Virus record (IMG/VR): IMGVR_UViG_3300024999_000269
Coordinates: 1-33,230 of that record
DNA: 33,230 bases
Strand: one strand, 5' to 3'
Source: a virus
Positions 1-6,339 of this stretch are shown one piece after another. Position 1 is the first letter of the stretch, and each line of letters starts with the position of its first letter. The position numbers were made by a program, and so were the translations under genes. Below the pieces are notes generated by a model, which worked only from the letters and a program-made list of their open reading frames with translations, was not told the DNA's origin and did no database searches.

Positions 1-114
1 AGTTGTCCCGACACATCATTTAATATGTCACCCCCTCTCTCAAGCTTGCCCCATTTTTGGAGTTTAAAACGACTCCCCCCCCCTAAAAAATTTTTCTCCC
101 CGTTTTTTATTCTA
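1..114. other. Non-coding leader, no gene seen
   Basis: No supported reading frame. The stretch is rich in C runs and A/T runs, with a weak hairpin (GGAGT at 59-63 against ACTCC at 72-76) and an AAAAAATTTTT tract. It may hold the end of an upstream transcript, but there is no convincing terminator. Confidence 0.5.
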
Positions 115-142
115 TTGACTTGCTCAATCCAATTATGATAAT
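115..142 (+). promoter_or_regulatory. Sigma70-like promoter of the first operon
   Basis: TTGACT at 115-120 and GATAAT at 137-142 are separated by 16 bases, just upstream of the first small gene at 171. A second -10 candidate, TATGAT, overlaps it. All genes downstream to about 3261 are collinear and could be read from here. The call is from the sequence pattern only. Confidence 0.6.
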
Positions 143-161
143 AGTGGTAATCATTGGATTG
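125..161. repeat. 9-bp perfect inverted repeat around the -10 box
   Basis: CAATCCAAT (125-133) is the exact reverse complement of ATTGGATTG (153-161). The arms flank the -10 box, and the right arm abuts the Shine-Dalgarno GGAGGT of the first gene. It could be an operator for a dimeric repressor, or an RNA hairpin that hides the ribosome site. Which one cannot be told from sequence. Confidence 0.5.
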
Positions 162-170
162 GAGGTGGCT

Positions 171-293
171 ATGAGTGAGTATGTTTGTAAGCGGTGCGGG
201 TATGATTGGGTGAGCAGAATTAAAAAGCCTAAGTGTTGCCCCCGATGCAAAAGTTACCTGTGGGAAAAGGAGGTAGCAAATGAGTCGGTCTAG
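171..293 (+). CDS. 40-residue zinc-ribbon protein
   Basis: The ATG follows GGAGGTGGCT, a strong Shine-Dalgarno site. The product carries two Cys pairs: C-x2-C at residues 6-9 and CC-x2-C at 22-26. This is the layout of a rubredoxin-like zinc ribbon, and such minimal ribbons are common small DNA-binding or adaptor proteins in phages. Its last 14 bases overlap the next gene in another frame, so the two are probably translationally coupled. No partner or target can be named. Only the zinc-ribbon fold is inferred. Confidence 0.7.
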   Translation: MSEYVCKRCGYDWVSRIKKPKCCPRCKSYLWEKEVANESV

Positions 294-579
294 GCGAGTT
301 TGGAACGAAGTGGCGTACAAGCCTGGGGTCGAAGTGACTGTTGAGCCGATAGAGGGGGCCGCGCCTTCTATAAAGTCTGCGGCTAAGACGGTGCGCGAGA
401 ATTGGCAGCGTTGTGCTGAATGTGGCAAGGAGATTTGGTCTGAGTTCGGGAAGGAATATTATCATCTTCTTGCGTGTTCCAAGAGCAATGGGATTGGGTA
501 TTACGATGGTGAACGGACTCAGTGTTGTGGTAGGCCGATTAAGGAGCAGGAAGCGATTATGTCGAAGGTGAAGAAATGA
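280..579 (+). CDS. Small Cys-rich protein of unknown function
   Basis: A 99-residue product with a strong Shine-Dalgarno site (AAAAGGAGGTAGCAA) inside the end of the preceding gene. The N-terminal part is basic and the middle has CAEC (residues 45-48), followed later by a single Cys and a CC pair. This suggests one zinc-binding site. I do not recognise a family. It sits between a zinc ribbon and a recombinase with overlapping ends, so it is co-expressed with them. Confidence 0.65.
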   Translation: MSRSRRVWNEVAYKPGVEVTVEPIEGAAPSIKSAAKTVRENWQRCAECGKEIWSEFGKEYYHLLACSKSNGIGYYDGERTQCCGRPIKEQEAIMSKVKK

Positions 580-1160
580 CACGTCAAATGGCTCAAGCGC
601 AGAATCATCCGAAAAAGGACAGCATCATAGCATCGAAGCCGATTACGGATATGGCGAGGATAGCGAAGATCAAAGCTGACTTGTCTTCTAGGCCGCGTGA
701 CTTTGCTCTGTTCACCGTGGGGGTCAACACTGCGTTTCGTGCCTCGGACCTTTTGAGCCTCAAGGTTGGCGATGTGAGGGGTGACGTTATCGAGAAGCGC
801 GAGAAGAAGACTTCAAAGGTCAGGAAGTTTTATCTCAACAACACGATCAAGAAAGCGGTCGCGCCTTTGATCGCAGGGAGGGATGACGATGACTGGTTGT
901 TCGTCTCTGAGCGCGGTGGTGGGCCTCTGACTGTGCCTGCGTTTTCTCAGATGGTGAAGACGTGGTGTTTCAGGGCTGGTCTTAGGGGAGGGTATTCGGC
1001 TCATTCGTTGAGAAAGACCTGGGCAAGATACCAGTACGAGGCTGGTGAATCATTGACGATGATTTCTGATGCGTTGGGTCATGTGTCGGAGAAGGTGACG
1101 CGGGTTTATCTCGGCCTTCAGGTGGAAGATATGAAATCGATGTATATGAGGGAGATATGA
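576..1160 (+). CDS. Short tyrosine recombinase/integrase (catalytic domain)
   Basis: The 194-residue product is a tyrosine recombinase catalytic domain. The expected active-site set is visible: R55 (in FRASDLL), a Lys in the beta-hairpin (K78 or K81), H143-x2-R146 (HSLR), H169 (GH) and nucleophile Y178. Typical phage integrases are 300-400 residues with an N-terminal arm-binding domain and a SAM-like core-binding domain. Here only about 40 residues precede the catalytic domain, so DNA recognition must come from elsewhere or be minimal. The start ATG overlaps the upstream stop (ATGA), with AAGGTG as Shine-Dalgarno. It could integrate the phage, resolve dimers or invert a segment. No attachment site is recognisable nearby. 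Confidence 0.85.
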   Translation: MTRQMAQAQNHPKKDSIIASKPITDMARIAKIKADLSSRPRDFALFTVGVNTAFRASDLLSLKVGDVRGDVIEKREKKTSKVRKFYLNNTIKKAVAPLIAGRDDDDWLFVSERGGGPLTVPAFSQMVKTWCFRAGLRGGYSAHSLRKTWARYQYEAGESLTMISDALGHVSEKVTRVYLGLQVEDMKSMYMREI

Positions 1161-1300
1161 AACTCTGCATCAAATGCGGCGGCGAGGTCAAGAGCAAGAA
1201 GGGTGTCTATTGCCCTGCGTGTCTCAAGAAGATTTGCCAGCCACGTTTCAATGGACGGCGCGGGGTTATCATGCCTGATTATAAAAGGAGGTCACTGTGA
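1157..1300 (+). CDS. 47-residue zinc-ribbon protein
   Basis: The ATG overlaps the recombinase stop codon. The product has C-x2-C at residues 4-7 and C-x2-C at 19-22, a compact zinc ribbon, with a further Cys at 27 and a basic C-terminal tail. It is too small to be an enzyme and is likely a DNA- or protein-binding accessory of the recombinase operon. The function is unknown. Confidence 0.65.
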   Translation: MKLCIKCGGEVKSKKGVYCPACLKKICQPRFNGRRGVIMPDYKRRSL

Positions 1301-1425
1301 GTGTTTTTGACGTTCCTATCACCGACGAGAACAGCGAGTTCCTAGAGCGCGTTGCTATCATCATGGAAGGTGAGAAGTGCGATGAGGCGAGGGCTGTGGA
1401 GATTGCGAAGGAGACGACAAAGTGA
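1297..1425 (+). CDS. 42-residue acidic small protein
   Basis: GTG start preceded by AAAAGGAGGTCACT, a near-perfect Shine-Dalgarno site inside the upstream gene. The product is acidic and helical, with the segment ERVAIIMEGEKCDEARAVEIA. This resembles a short phage motif (hydrophobic, EG, then E/D-A-R/E-x-x-A) seen in small accessory proteins. Its end overlaps the next gene by GTGA. The function is unknown. Confidence 0.55.
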   Translation: MSVFDVPITDENSEFLERVAIIMEGEKCDEARAVEIAKETTK

Positions 1426-1748
1426 CCGACTCTCCCGACCTCTACGCGATTATCGAACTGATGGGCCGGCAGACAATAGCCGGGAAGGTGAGCGAGTACA
1501 GCCTTGGTGGGACATTTGTGCGCGTTGACGTGCCTGCTGTTGGTGGCAATGTCGGATTTACCAAACTATTCGGGGCGCAAGCGATTTACGGCACGTTTGT
1601 GGATCGGGATGTTTGTTTGGCTGCTGCTGAAAAGTTGGGTCGGGTGCCGGTGACTGTCTACGATTTAGGAGCAGTGACGGCAGAGGCGGTGAAGCAGAGG
1701 CTTTTGGAGTCAACACGTGTGGATGGCTATGACGACCCACCGTTTTAG
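1422..1748 (+). CDS. Conserved phage/plasmid accessory protein, unknown function
   Basis: A 108-residue product with GTG start overlapping the previous stop. The N-terminus (Y-A-I-I-E-L-M-G-R-Q-T-I-A-G-K-V-S) matches a pattern I know from short conserved accessory proteins of phages and mobile elements, which begin with an ELMGH/R-x-x-x-AG core in a beta-rich fold. The biochemical role of that group is not established to my knowledge. The C-terminus ends in DDPPF, a possible short linear motif. Confidence 0.6.
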   Translation: MTDSPDLYAIIELMGRQTIAGKVSEYSLGGTFVRVDVPAVGGNVGFTKLFGAQAIYGTFVDRDVCLAAAEKLGRVPVTVYDLGAVTAEAVKQRLLESTRVDGYDDPPF

Positions 1749-1754
1749 ATAACA

Positions 1755-1807
1755 CCCGCGCTGCGGGGGAGGAGTCTAACGGTTTGAATTAACCCGCCTG
1801 TCGGGTT
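1755..1807 (+). other. Two adjacent RNA hairpins between small genes
   Basis: CCCGC (1755-1759) pairs with GCGGG (1763-1767), and AACCCG (1791-1796) pairs with CGGGTT (1802-1807) across a 5-base loop. Neither is followed by a T run, so they are not classic terminators. They may be processing or stability elements. Confidence 0.4.
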
Positions 1808-1845
1808 CGATGTCTGGTTATGGCGCGCGGTGATCGGAGACTAAA

Positions 1846-2022
1846 ATGGATTTTACTTATGACCAAGCAAGAGATTTATTTGAAGCATTCGGCGGGGATG
1901 AAGAAACGGTGATAACTGTAACTCTCGTAACAAATGGGCATAGTGGACCTGGCCTGTATGCCAGCTTTACAGACTATCCCGAAGAGGGAGGCATCTTTCT
2001 TGGCGACGAAGAAGCACCATAA
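1846..2022 (+). CDS. 58-residue acidic protein of unknown function
   Basis: ATG 1846 follows CGGAGACTAAA. The product is very acidic, with a DEE pair near residue 19 and DEEAP at the C-terminus, and has a short beta-like core (TVITVTLVT). Small acidic proteins of this sort are common in phage early operons, where some mimic DNA. I do not recognise a family. Confidence 0.5.
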   Translation: MDFTYDQARDLFEAFGGDEETVITVTLVTNGHSGPGLYASFTDYPEEGGIFLGDEEAP

Positions 2023-2032
2023 CCAACAAGCT

Positions 2033-2049
2033 CACCGGCTCGTCCGGTG
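2033..2049 (+). other. Intergenic hairpin (6-bp stem)
   Basis: CACCGG (2033-2038) pairs perfectly with CCGGTG (2044-2049) over a 5-base loop. Its shape (6-bp stem, 5-base loop) is the same as the hairpin at 1791-1807. No T tract follows. Confidence 0.4.
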
Positions 2050-2109
2050 CAGCGGGAGTTCCGCCGCCATCTGCGCGGCCATAACGAGGATGATTGGCGA
2101 GGAGGAATG

Positions 2110-2286
2110 ATGACTATAACGATACCAATCCTGGGGATGCTGTCTTGTATCACCGGGCTAGCTTATCTTAAATGGCAGAGGACAATAGACCCAAAGTGGC
2201 GCGATGTGTGGTTTAGAGTGGCGCTTATAACAGCTTACTTCATAAACTTTTTCGTGCTGATACTAATGCTAAAGGAGACACCATGA
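2110..2286 (+). CDS. Small two-helix membrane protein
   Basis: The start is set by AGGAGG (2100-2105), four bases before ATG 2110. ATG 2107 and an upstream GTG at 2047 in the same frame are less well placed. The 58-residue product has two hydrophobic stretches (about residues 3-19 and 37-53) separated by a charged WQRTIDPKWRDVW segment. It is probably an inner-membrane protein. Possible roles are superinfection exclusion or holin-like activity, but nothing in the sequence decides this. The stop overlaps the next ATG. Confidence 0.6.
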   Translation: MTITIPILGMLSCITGLAYLKWQRTIDPKWRDVWFRVALITAYFINFFVLILMLKETP

Positions 2287-2552
2287 AAAAGCTACTGGTA
2301 GCGGTAATGATGCTATGGTCGGGGGTGGCGTGGGGGTACGACCTGCCAAAAGAGATGAATAAAACATTTGAGCTTACACGGACTTCATTCTTTGAGCTGG
2401 GTTTCTATAACGGGGCGCTTTGTGCCGTCAAGGCCACGAACAAGTACAAAGAATTGGTGGATAAGGGGCAAATCTCCGGGGCCAATGATTGGCTAGAACA
2501 ACAGTTGAACCTATGCCTGAAAAAAGCCAAGAAAAAACACGACATTAAATAG
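2283..2552 (+). CDS. Exported small protein with Sec signal peptide
   Basis: An 89-residue product with Shine-Dalgarno AAAGGAGACACC. Residues 1-18 form a clear Sec signal (KK, hydrophobic core, cleavage near AWG-YD). The mature part of about 70 residues is helical and charged with two Cys residues (in ALCAVK and LNLCLKK) that could form a disulfide in the periplasm. It is translationally coupled to the membrane protein upstream, so the pair may act together at the envelope. The function is unknown. Confidence 0.7.
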   Translation: MKKLLVAVMMLWSGVAWGYDLPKEMNKTFELTRTSFFELGFYNGALCAVKATNKYKELVDKGQISGANDWLEQQLNLCLKKAKKKHDIK

Positions 2553-2560
2553 GAGGCCCC

Positions 2561-2824
2561 ATGAGCGAAAATAGCGACCTGCGGGAGAGGGCGAGGGAGG
2601 TACTAACCCGGCTCGATACTTGGTCCTACGTTGACGGTATAAACGTAGCCACTCAAGTAGTATACGACGCTGAAGATATAATTCAAAATCTTCTAAAAGC
2701 CCTTGACGCCACCGAGCGGGAGGAAAGGGAGCGGTGCGCGTATCTATCTGAGAAGCATGGATGTTGGACCTTTGACTGCGGGGATAAGATTGCTGCCGCC
2801 ATCCGGCGCGAAGGGGGGAAGTGA
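2561..2824 (+). CDS. Phage protein with ERERCAxL...IAAAIR motif
   Basis: An 87-residue product with start set by AGGAGGCCCC. The C-terminal half has a pattern common in small phage proteins: an E-rich stretch, then ERERCAYLSE, a short Cys-containing loop, then GDKIAAAIR. The group has no established function. The stop codon TGA abuts or overlaps the start of the next gene. Confidence 0.65.
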   Translation: MSENSDLRERAREVLTRLDTWSYVDGINVATQVVYDAEDIIQNLLKALDATEREERERCAYLSEKHGCWTFDCGDKIAAAIRREGGK

Positions 2825-3261
2825 TGAGTACCAGCTTAAAAATGGATCACACGCAATTGAGGATTGATTTACTGATGCACGAACTCGCCACCCTCCGCGC
2901 CAGATTGGATAAACCTATTACTTTCTGCCCCGAGTGCGGCTGCTCTGACATTGTAGAACTGCACTTCGCACAAAGGACGGAAAAGGGACATAGCTACTGC
3001 ATCCGTTGCAAACAGGAACTTTTCAAAGGCGTTGACTACTCAGAGGTTATTGCTGCGAATATTGAATCCCTTCGCGCCGCCCTTGCCGAGATGACGGAGA
3101 GGGCGAGGAAGTTGGGGGAGGCGGTGCTTGAGGATCACTCGAAAGATTGTAAGCACTGCTCACTGGCAACCGATAATGAAGCCAACTGCAACGAGCTTCG
3201 AAAACGGCCAACGTGCTGCGACTGCCCCGCCTGCACAAGAGCGCGGGAGGTCGTTAAGTGA
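2824..3261 (+). CDS. Zinc-ribbon protein with C-terminal Cys cluster
   Basis: ATG 2824 is chosen over GTG 2821; AAGGGGGG lies just upstream. The N-terminal coiled segment is followed by CPECGCSDIVELHF and a later CIRC, a zinc ribbon (about residues 35-65). After a second helix the C-terminal 50 residues hold eight Cys (CKHC, NCNEL, CCDCPAC), likely a second zinc site. It looks like a phage adaptor or nucleic-acid-binding protein. No catalytic motif is seen. Confidence 0.6.
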   Translation: MSTSLKMDHTQLRIDLLMHELATLRARLDKPITFCPECGCSDIVELHFAQRTEKGHSYCIRCKQELFKGVDYSEVIAANIESLRAALAEMTERARKLGEAVLEDHSKDCKHCSLATDNEANCNELRKRPTCCDCPACTRAREVVK

Positions 3262-3289
3262 GCGACATTGTCTACTCGCGTTCGTACTG

Positions 3290-3445
3290 ATGACGGCGGC
3301 GAACTGGAAAGTAAAAACTCCGCGTGACAAGAACTTTCTCCTGTGGCTCTTAACTCAGGAATGCGAGTTGCGAGGCCGTGGGCCGTGCATGGGGCAGAAG
3401 ATTTATCATCATACCTCGACAGGTGGCACGTCGTTGACTGTATGA
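3290..3445 (+). pseudogene. 5' remnant of a DUF968/Ref-like nuclease gene
   Basis: The 51-residue frame reads TPRDKNFLLWLLTQECELRG, a passage with CMGQK, then HHTSTGGTSL, and stops. This matches the N-terminal half of the intact nuclease at 4244-4570 (TPRDKKYLSWIRKQPCIRG, then HHEGDRGMGIKASDY). The second half, with the CHxCHxxxH metal site, is missing. The break coincides with the left edge of the RHH-HNH cassette. DNA identity with the intact copy is low, so it is an older homolog, not a fresh duplicate. A 10-codon frame (GTG 3258) with a good Shine-Dalgarno ends exactly on the ATG, so initiation may be coupled. Confidence 0.6.
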
Positions 3446-3453
3446 TTTTTTAC

Positions 3454-3481
3454 TTGATTTGTAATACTGTCACAGTATATT
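3454..3481 (+). promoter_or_regulatory. Cassette 1 promoter with 15-base palindromic operator
   Basis: TTGATT (3454-3459), a 16-base spacer and TATATT (3476-3481) form a good sigma70 promoter. The spacer and -10 contain the perfect palindrome ATACTGT-C-ACAGTAT (3464-3478). Ribbon-helix-helix proteins commonly bind such dyads over their own promoters, so autorepression by the next gene is likely. Confidence 0.65.
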
Positions 3482-3519
3482 CTGCGCACAGATTGCATTT
3501 TGCTATATAGGAGAATCTC

Positions 3520-3654
3520 TTGAACAGAACAATCAGCATCCCAAAGCAGTGTGATGATAAATTGGTGAAAGAGAAAAAAGAAACTGGCCTTACGATTTCC
3601 GAAATTATCCGTCGGGCGCTCGACAACTATTTTCACGAACGGAGCAAAGCATGA
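3520..3654 (+). CDS. Ribbon-helix-helix (Arc/CopG-like) protein, copy 1
   Basis: A 44-residue product with TTG start behind ATAGGAGAATCTC. The fold signature is clear: a beta-strand near the start (RTISIP), helix A (residues 10-21), a turn at TGLT, and helix B (SEIIRRALDNYF, 27-38). It shares 27 of 44 residues with the copy at 8332. RHH proteins act as dimers that insert their strands into the DNA major groove, usually as repressors. The stop overlaps the ATG of the HNH gene (ATGA), tying their translation together. No toxin gene is next to it, so an antitoxin role is less likely. Confidence 0.85.
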   Translation: MNRTISIPKQCDDKLVKEKKETGLTISEIIRRALDNYFHERSKA

Positions 3655-4244
3655 TCGGGCGGAGATTCCATCGTCTTGTAGTGGTGTCTAAAGCTGAACC
3701 AGAAAAGCAGAGAACAAGATGGAATTGCGTTTGTGATTGCGGGAAAGACCATATAGTTAAAAGTAAGTACTTGTTAAACGGTGAGGTCAAGTCATGTGGA
3801 TGTTTAAAGTACGACGCCACAGCAAACCAGACGCATGGAATGAGCAATTCTCCAATTTACCATGTGTGGTTTCAGATGAAACAACGATGCAATAATGTCA
3901 ATAATACTGATTATTTTCTTTACGGTGGCAGAGGAATTACGGTTTGTGATAGGTGGAGTAAGTCGTTTGAAAATTTCTTCGAGGATATGGCTCCAGGCTA
4001 CAGTAAGGGGTTATCACTAGATAGAATAAACAATGACAAGGATTATTCTCCAGAAAACTGCCAGTGGGCAACACTCGAAACTCAAGCGAACAATCGCAGA
4101 AATAATGCCGTTATTGTGATGGACGGTGTGTCCAAGACTATGGCCCAATGGTCACGGCACCTTGGCATTAATTATTCCACCATAAGAAACAGGTGGAGAG
4201 TTGGCTTAACTCCAGAAAAAATCTTATGCAAAAAGGTGAGATAA
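3651..4244 (+). CDS. HNH homing endonuclease (AP2/HNH type) with C-terminal HTH
   Basis: A 197-residue product. The N-terminal third has a zinc-finger-like region (CVCDCGK near 26-32 and SCGC near 48-51). The nuclease core reads GLSLDRINNDKDYSPENCQW followed by AT-x3-Q-x2-N-x-R-R (about 119-148), the standard phage HNH signature. The C-terminal 35 residues (AQWSRHLGINYSTIRNRW) look like a helix-turn-helix or NUMOD-type specificity module. Such enzymes cut cassette-free alleles and spread their own gene by repair. It lies directly behind the RHH gene and interrupts a nuclease gene, which fits homing into a conserved target. Confidence 0.85.
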   Translation: MIGRRFHRLVVVSKAEPEKQRTRWNCVCDCGKDHIVKSKYLLNGEVKSCGCLKYDATANQTHGMSNSPIYHVWFQMKQRCNNVNNTDYFLYGGRGITVCDRWSKSFENFFEDMAPGYSKGLSLDRINNDKDYSPENCQWATLETQANNRRNNAVIVMDGVSKTMAQWSRHLGINYSTIRNRWRVGLTPEKILCKKVR

Positions 4245-4570
4245 TGAGCCAACCGAAATATTTAGCTGACCTCCGAAAACCCCACACACCTCGGGACAAG
4301 AAGTATCTTTCATGGATACGAAAACAACCATGTATCAGAGGACATCAAGCACCTTCAATACCTCACCATGAAGGGGATAGAGGCATGGGTATTAAAGCCA
4401 GCGACTACAGCACGTTGCCAATGTGCCACCGCTGCCATATGGAAAGGCATCGGGTCGGGAAAAATATCTACAATTTATGGAACATTGACTTTGAAGCAAT
4501 TATTGCCCGAAACAAAATACAGTACGAAACGCAAACTGGCAGAAAAATTCTTGACAATTCCAAAAAATGA
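4244..4570 (+). CDS. DUF968/Ref-like HNH-family nuclease
   Basis: A 108-residue product with start at ATG 4244 overlapping the HNH stop and AAAAGGTGAG as Shine-Dalgarno. The core has the family order: TPRDKKYLSWIRKQPCIRG, then PHHEGDRGMGIKASDY, then MCHRCHMERH. The HH pair and the C-H-x-C-H-x3-H cluster would build the beta-beta-alpha metal site. Relatives such as phage P1 Ref and lambdoid DUF968 proteins are recombination-linked nucleases. A broken homolog sits upstream at 3290, so this copy may be the functional replacement. Confidence 0.75.
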   Translation: MSQPKYLADLRKPHTPRDKKYLSWIRKQPCIRGHQAPSIPHHEGDRGMGIKASDYSTLPMCHRCHMERHRVGKNIYNLWNIDFEAIIARNKIQYETQTGRKILDNSKK

Positions 4571-4586
4571 GGGGGAGAGTATCGTT

Positions 4587-4796
4587 ATGGCAAAGTTACC
4601 ACATCAACTTAGAGTCATTGAAGAACGCCAAGAACTTGACGAGAAGCGACAGAAGTTGACCGCGTTTATTGGTGGCGAACTGTACCGGAAACTTGACAAC
4701 ATGGAGCAGTCGCGGCTAAACCGGCAGTTGGAAGCAATGACGCTGTACTCGAACATTCTTGTCGAACGTATCGCTGCATTCGGGGAGGACGAATGA
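4587..4796 (+). CDS. crAss001_48-like small phage protein
   Basis: A 69-residue product behind GGGGGAGAG. The helical pattern R-V-I-E-E-R-x-E-L-D-E-K-x-x-K-L-x-x-F-I followed by L-x-x-M-E-Q-x-R-L-x-R-Q and Y-x-x-I-L-x-E-R-I matches a family of small helical proteins in many unrelated phages. Its function is not established. The stop overlaps the next start (ATGA), so it belongs to the operon running towards terminase. Confidence 0.65.
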   Translation: MAKLPHQLRVIEERQELDEKRQKLTAFIGGELYRKLDNMEQSRLNRQLEAMTLYSNILVERIAAFGEDE

Positions 4797-5146
4797 GCAC
4801 ACACAACTGTACCAAGCAAACTAACACTGTCTGCGGTAACTGCGGCGATTGTAAACCGAAAAAGTTTGACATCCCGGCAGAAGAAGTCGAAACCCTATCC
4901 GGCTTTGAAGCACTAAAAGCCCTACCGATGGAACAGCGACTCGTCTTCCTCCTTCAGACCTTGGACAGACTGATGAAGTCGAATCTCTCGAAGCAGAAGC
5001 ATCCGGCGCTGACGAGAAGCCAGATGGACGAGAATCACGAGAGACATGGGGCGGCGAAAGCGTATCAGGACACGTCGAAATTCGTCACCGGGCTGTTCGG
5101 GGAAGAACTGAGGGCGCTGTTGATACCGAAGGAGGAACTGCATTGA
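4793..5146 (+). CDS. Hypothetical protein with N-terminal Cys motif
   Basis: A 117-residue product overlapping the previous gene by ATGA. The N-terminus has CTKQ and CGNCGDC, possibly a zinc or disulfide motif. The rest is helical and charged, with a central L-rich segment (RLVFLLQTLDRLM). I do not recognise a family. It ends within the TTG start of the following gene. Confidence 0.55.
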   Translation: MSTHNCTKQTNTVCGNCGDCKPKKFDIPAEEVETLSGFEALKALPMEQRLVFLLQTLDRLMKSNLSKQKHPALTRSQMDENHERHGAAKAYQDTSKFVTGLFGEELRALLIPKEELH

Positions 5147-5403
5147 CTTTCCGACCGAATGAACTTGCTGAAAAACGCGCTAATGAATCAGATGATTGCC
5201 GCAAATGGACCCCAAGAGACGCGCTACTCGCCTGTCTCAGAGACTTGGAAAACGGCGAGATTAACCCTGAACGGCTGGTGATAAGTTATACCGTCCGTGT
5301 AGACGAAACCTCTGTTGATTACAACTTCTACGCCGCGAACGTGACGACGATGGAACACGCGGGACTTCTTGCAATGCAATTACATAGAGTAACTGGGAGG
5401 TAA
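5143..5403 (+). CDS. Conserved phage protein of unknown function
   Basis: An 86-residue product with TTG start overlapping the upstream TGA; GGAGG lies eight bases before. The middle (WTPRDALLACLRDLENGEIN) and the C-terminal helix (MEHAGLLAMQLHRVTG) fit a small phage family of unknown role. The compact size and position two genes before terminase suggest DNA metabolism support, but this is only context. Confidence 0.55.
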   Translation: MTFRPNELAEKRANESDDCRKWTPRDALLACLRDLENGEINPERLVISYTVRVDETSVDYNFYAANVTTMEHAGLLAMQLHRVTGR

Positions 5404-5405
5404 CA

Positions 5406-5714
5406 GTGGCAACTCAAGCCGGCGAGATCGAGCACGATTCTTCATGGGTGAATTTCTACCGTCTCTACAAACTTCACAAACCCGATGGCACGGTCAACGA
5501 GTTCAAACAGTGGATGGCGTCTTTAGGAGAGTTGCAGAAAACGATCAAGGAATGCCCCTGGTGCAAAGGATTACCGGCTCTGAGGGTGCATCCGAGTGAC
5601 GAGCAGCTAGTCTATGGGGTCGGTTGCGAAAACGATTTCTGCGCGGTAAATCCTGAACTTAACGAGGTCTTTGACAATCCTGAAGAAGCTATCTTGGAGT
5701 GGAACAATGTCTGA
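5406..5714 (+). CDS. Lar-like restriction alleviation family protein
   Basis: A 102-residue product with GTG start after GGGAGGTAACA. Residues from about 50 match the Lar pattern: ECPWCKGLPALRV, then a VGCENDFC-A-V-N-P segment, then F-D-N-P-E-E-A-I-L-E-W-N. The two Cys pairs form a zinc knuckle. Lar of the Rac prophage alters host type I restriction-modification so that incoming DNA is spared. The family is broad, so an anti-restriction role here is plausible but not proven. The first 45 residues are an added helical segment. It overlaps the small terminase gene by eight bases. Confidence 0.65.
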   Translation: MATQAGEIEHDSSWVNFYRLYKLHKPDGTVNEFKQWMASLGELQKTIKECPWCKGLPALRVHPSDEQLVYGVGCENDFCAVNPELNEVFDNPEEAILEWNNV

Positions 5715-6339
5715 CGAAATCATCGAGATTTTTCCATCGACCATCGAGACTCCGACCATCAAGCGTAAGAAGCTCAGCAAGAAATCCCTTGCCAAGCGTC
5801 AGAAGCAGAAGGAAGAACAGGGCTTTACGGGGCAAGAGATCAACATTGTGAAAGCGCATCTCTTCAATCCTGACGCGACACGGCTGGAAAAAGCCAAAGC
5901 AGCGGGTCTTATAGGCAAAGATGCGACGATAGCGAATAAGGTGACAACGACTCTTGAAAAGGTAAAGGAAAAGACTAGCAACAACCTCCGTCTACAGGAA
6001 CTCCTTGCTCTTAAAAACGCGGGGGTCGAGAAGATTGCTACGGTTGTAGCCGACGCGATGAATGCTGAACAGGCGTTCAGAGGGCGGGAAACGACGATTG
6101 AAGACGGCAAACTGGTGACGAAGGAAGTCATCAAGATGTATCCCGACCATCGAGCGAGAATGGACGCGGCAAAGTTTGCTGCGGAGGCGCAACAGGCGAT
6201 GCCGGAGAAGAAGGTTGTCATCGAAGAGTTCAAGTACGAGCAGAAAGTCCAGCTTATCGCAGAGGTCAAGGCGAATCCGAGCATGTTGGCGGATCTTCAG
6301 AAGATGCTTGAGATGAAACAACAGGGGGCTGGAGAATGA
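5707..6339 (+). CDS. Putative terminase small subunit
   Basis: A 210-residue product with ATG 5707 inside the end of the previous gene. A basic N-terminal tail (KRKKLSKKSLAKRQ) is followed by FTGQEINIVKAHLFNPDATRLEKAKAAG, a helix-turn-helix-like region typical of small terminase subunits that read the packaging site. A central helical part and a charged C-terminal part (EEFKYEQKVQL onward) would serve oligomerisation and contact with the large subunit. The assignment rests on this layout and on the place just before the large subunit. Confidence 0.65.
   Translation: MSDEIIEIFPSTIETPTIKRKKLSKKSLAKRQKQKEEQGFTGQEINIVKAHLFNPDATRLEKAKAAGLIGKDATIANKVTTTLEKVKEKTSNNLRLQELLALKNAGVEKIATVVADAMNAEQAFRGRETTIEDGKLVTKEVIKMYPDHRARMDAAKFAAEAQQAMPEKKVVIEEFKYEQKVQLIAEVKANPSMLADLQKMLEMKQQGAGE

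Larger units (their letters stand above)
3439..4243 (+). mobile_element. RHH-HNH mobile cassette, copy 1
   Basis: This unit has a promoter with a palindromic operator, a 44-residue ribbon-helix-helix gene and an HNH endonuclease gene. It interrupts the nuclease remnant at 3290-3445. Its left edge TGTATGA is identical to the left edge of copy 2 at 8250, and in both places it supplies the final Val codon and the stop of the upstream gene. The segment is visibly more AT-rich than its flanks. Free-standing HNH endonucleases are established homing elements in phages. That the RHH gene moves with the HNH gene is my inference from the two copies. The right edge is uncertain. Confidence 0.6.

Noticed and set aside
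3128-3289. Longer N-terminus for the nuclease remnant
   Set aside because: It overlaps the Cys-rich gene ending at 3261 in another frame and does not match the family; similarity starts after ATG 3290.
3520-3654. Toxin-antitoxin pair with the RHH gene as antitoxin
   Set aside because: The adjacent gene is a clear HNH homing-type nuclease, not a known toxin family, and the same pairing recurs with a different HNH.
5799-6284. Minus-strand frame opposite the small terminase
   Set aside because: Low-complexity Ala/Ser translation, no ribosome site, and no other minus-strand gene in the window.
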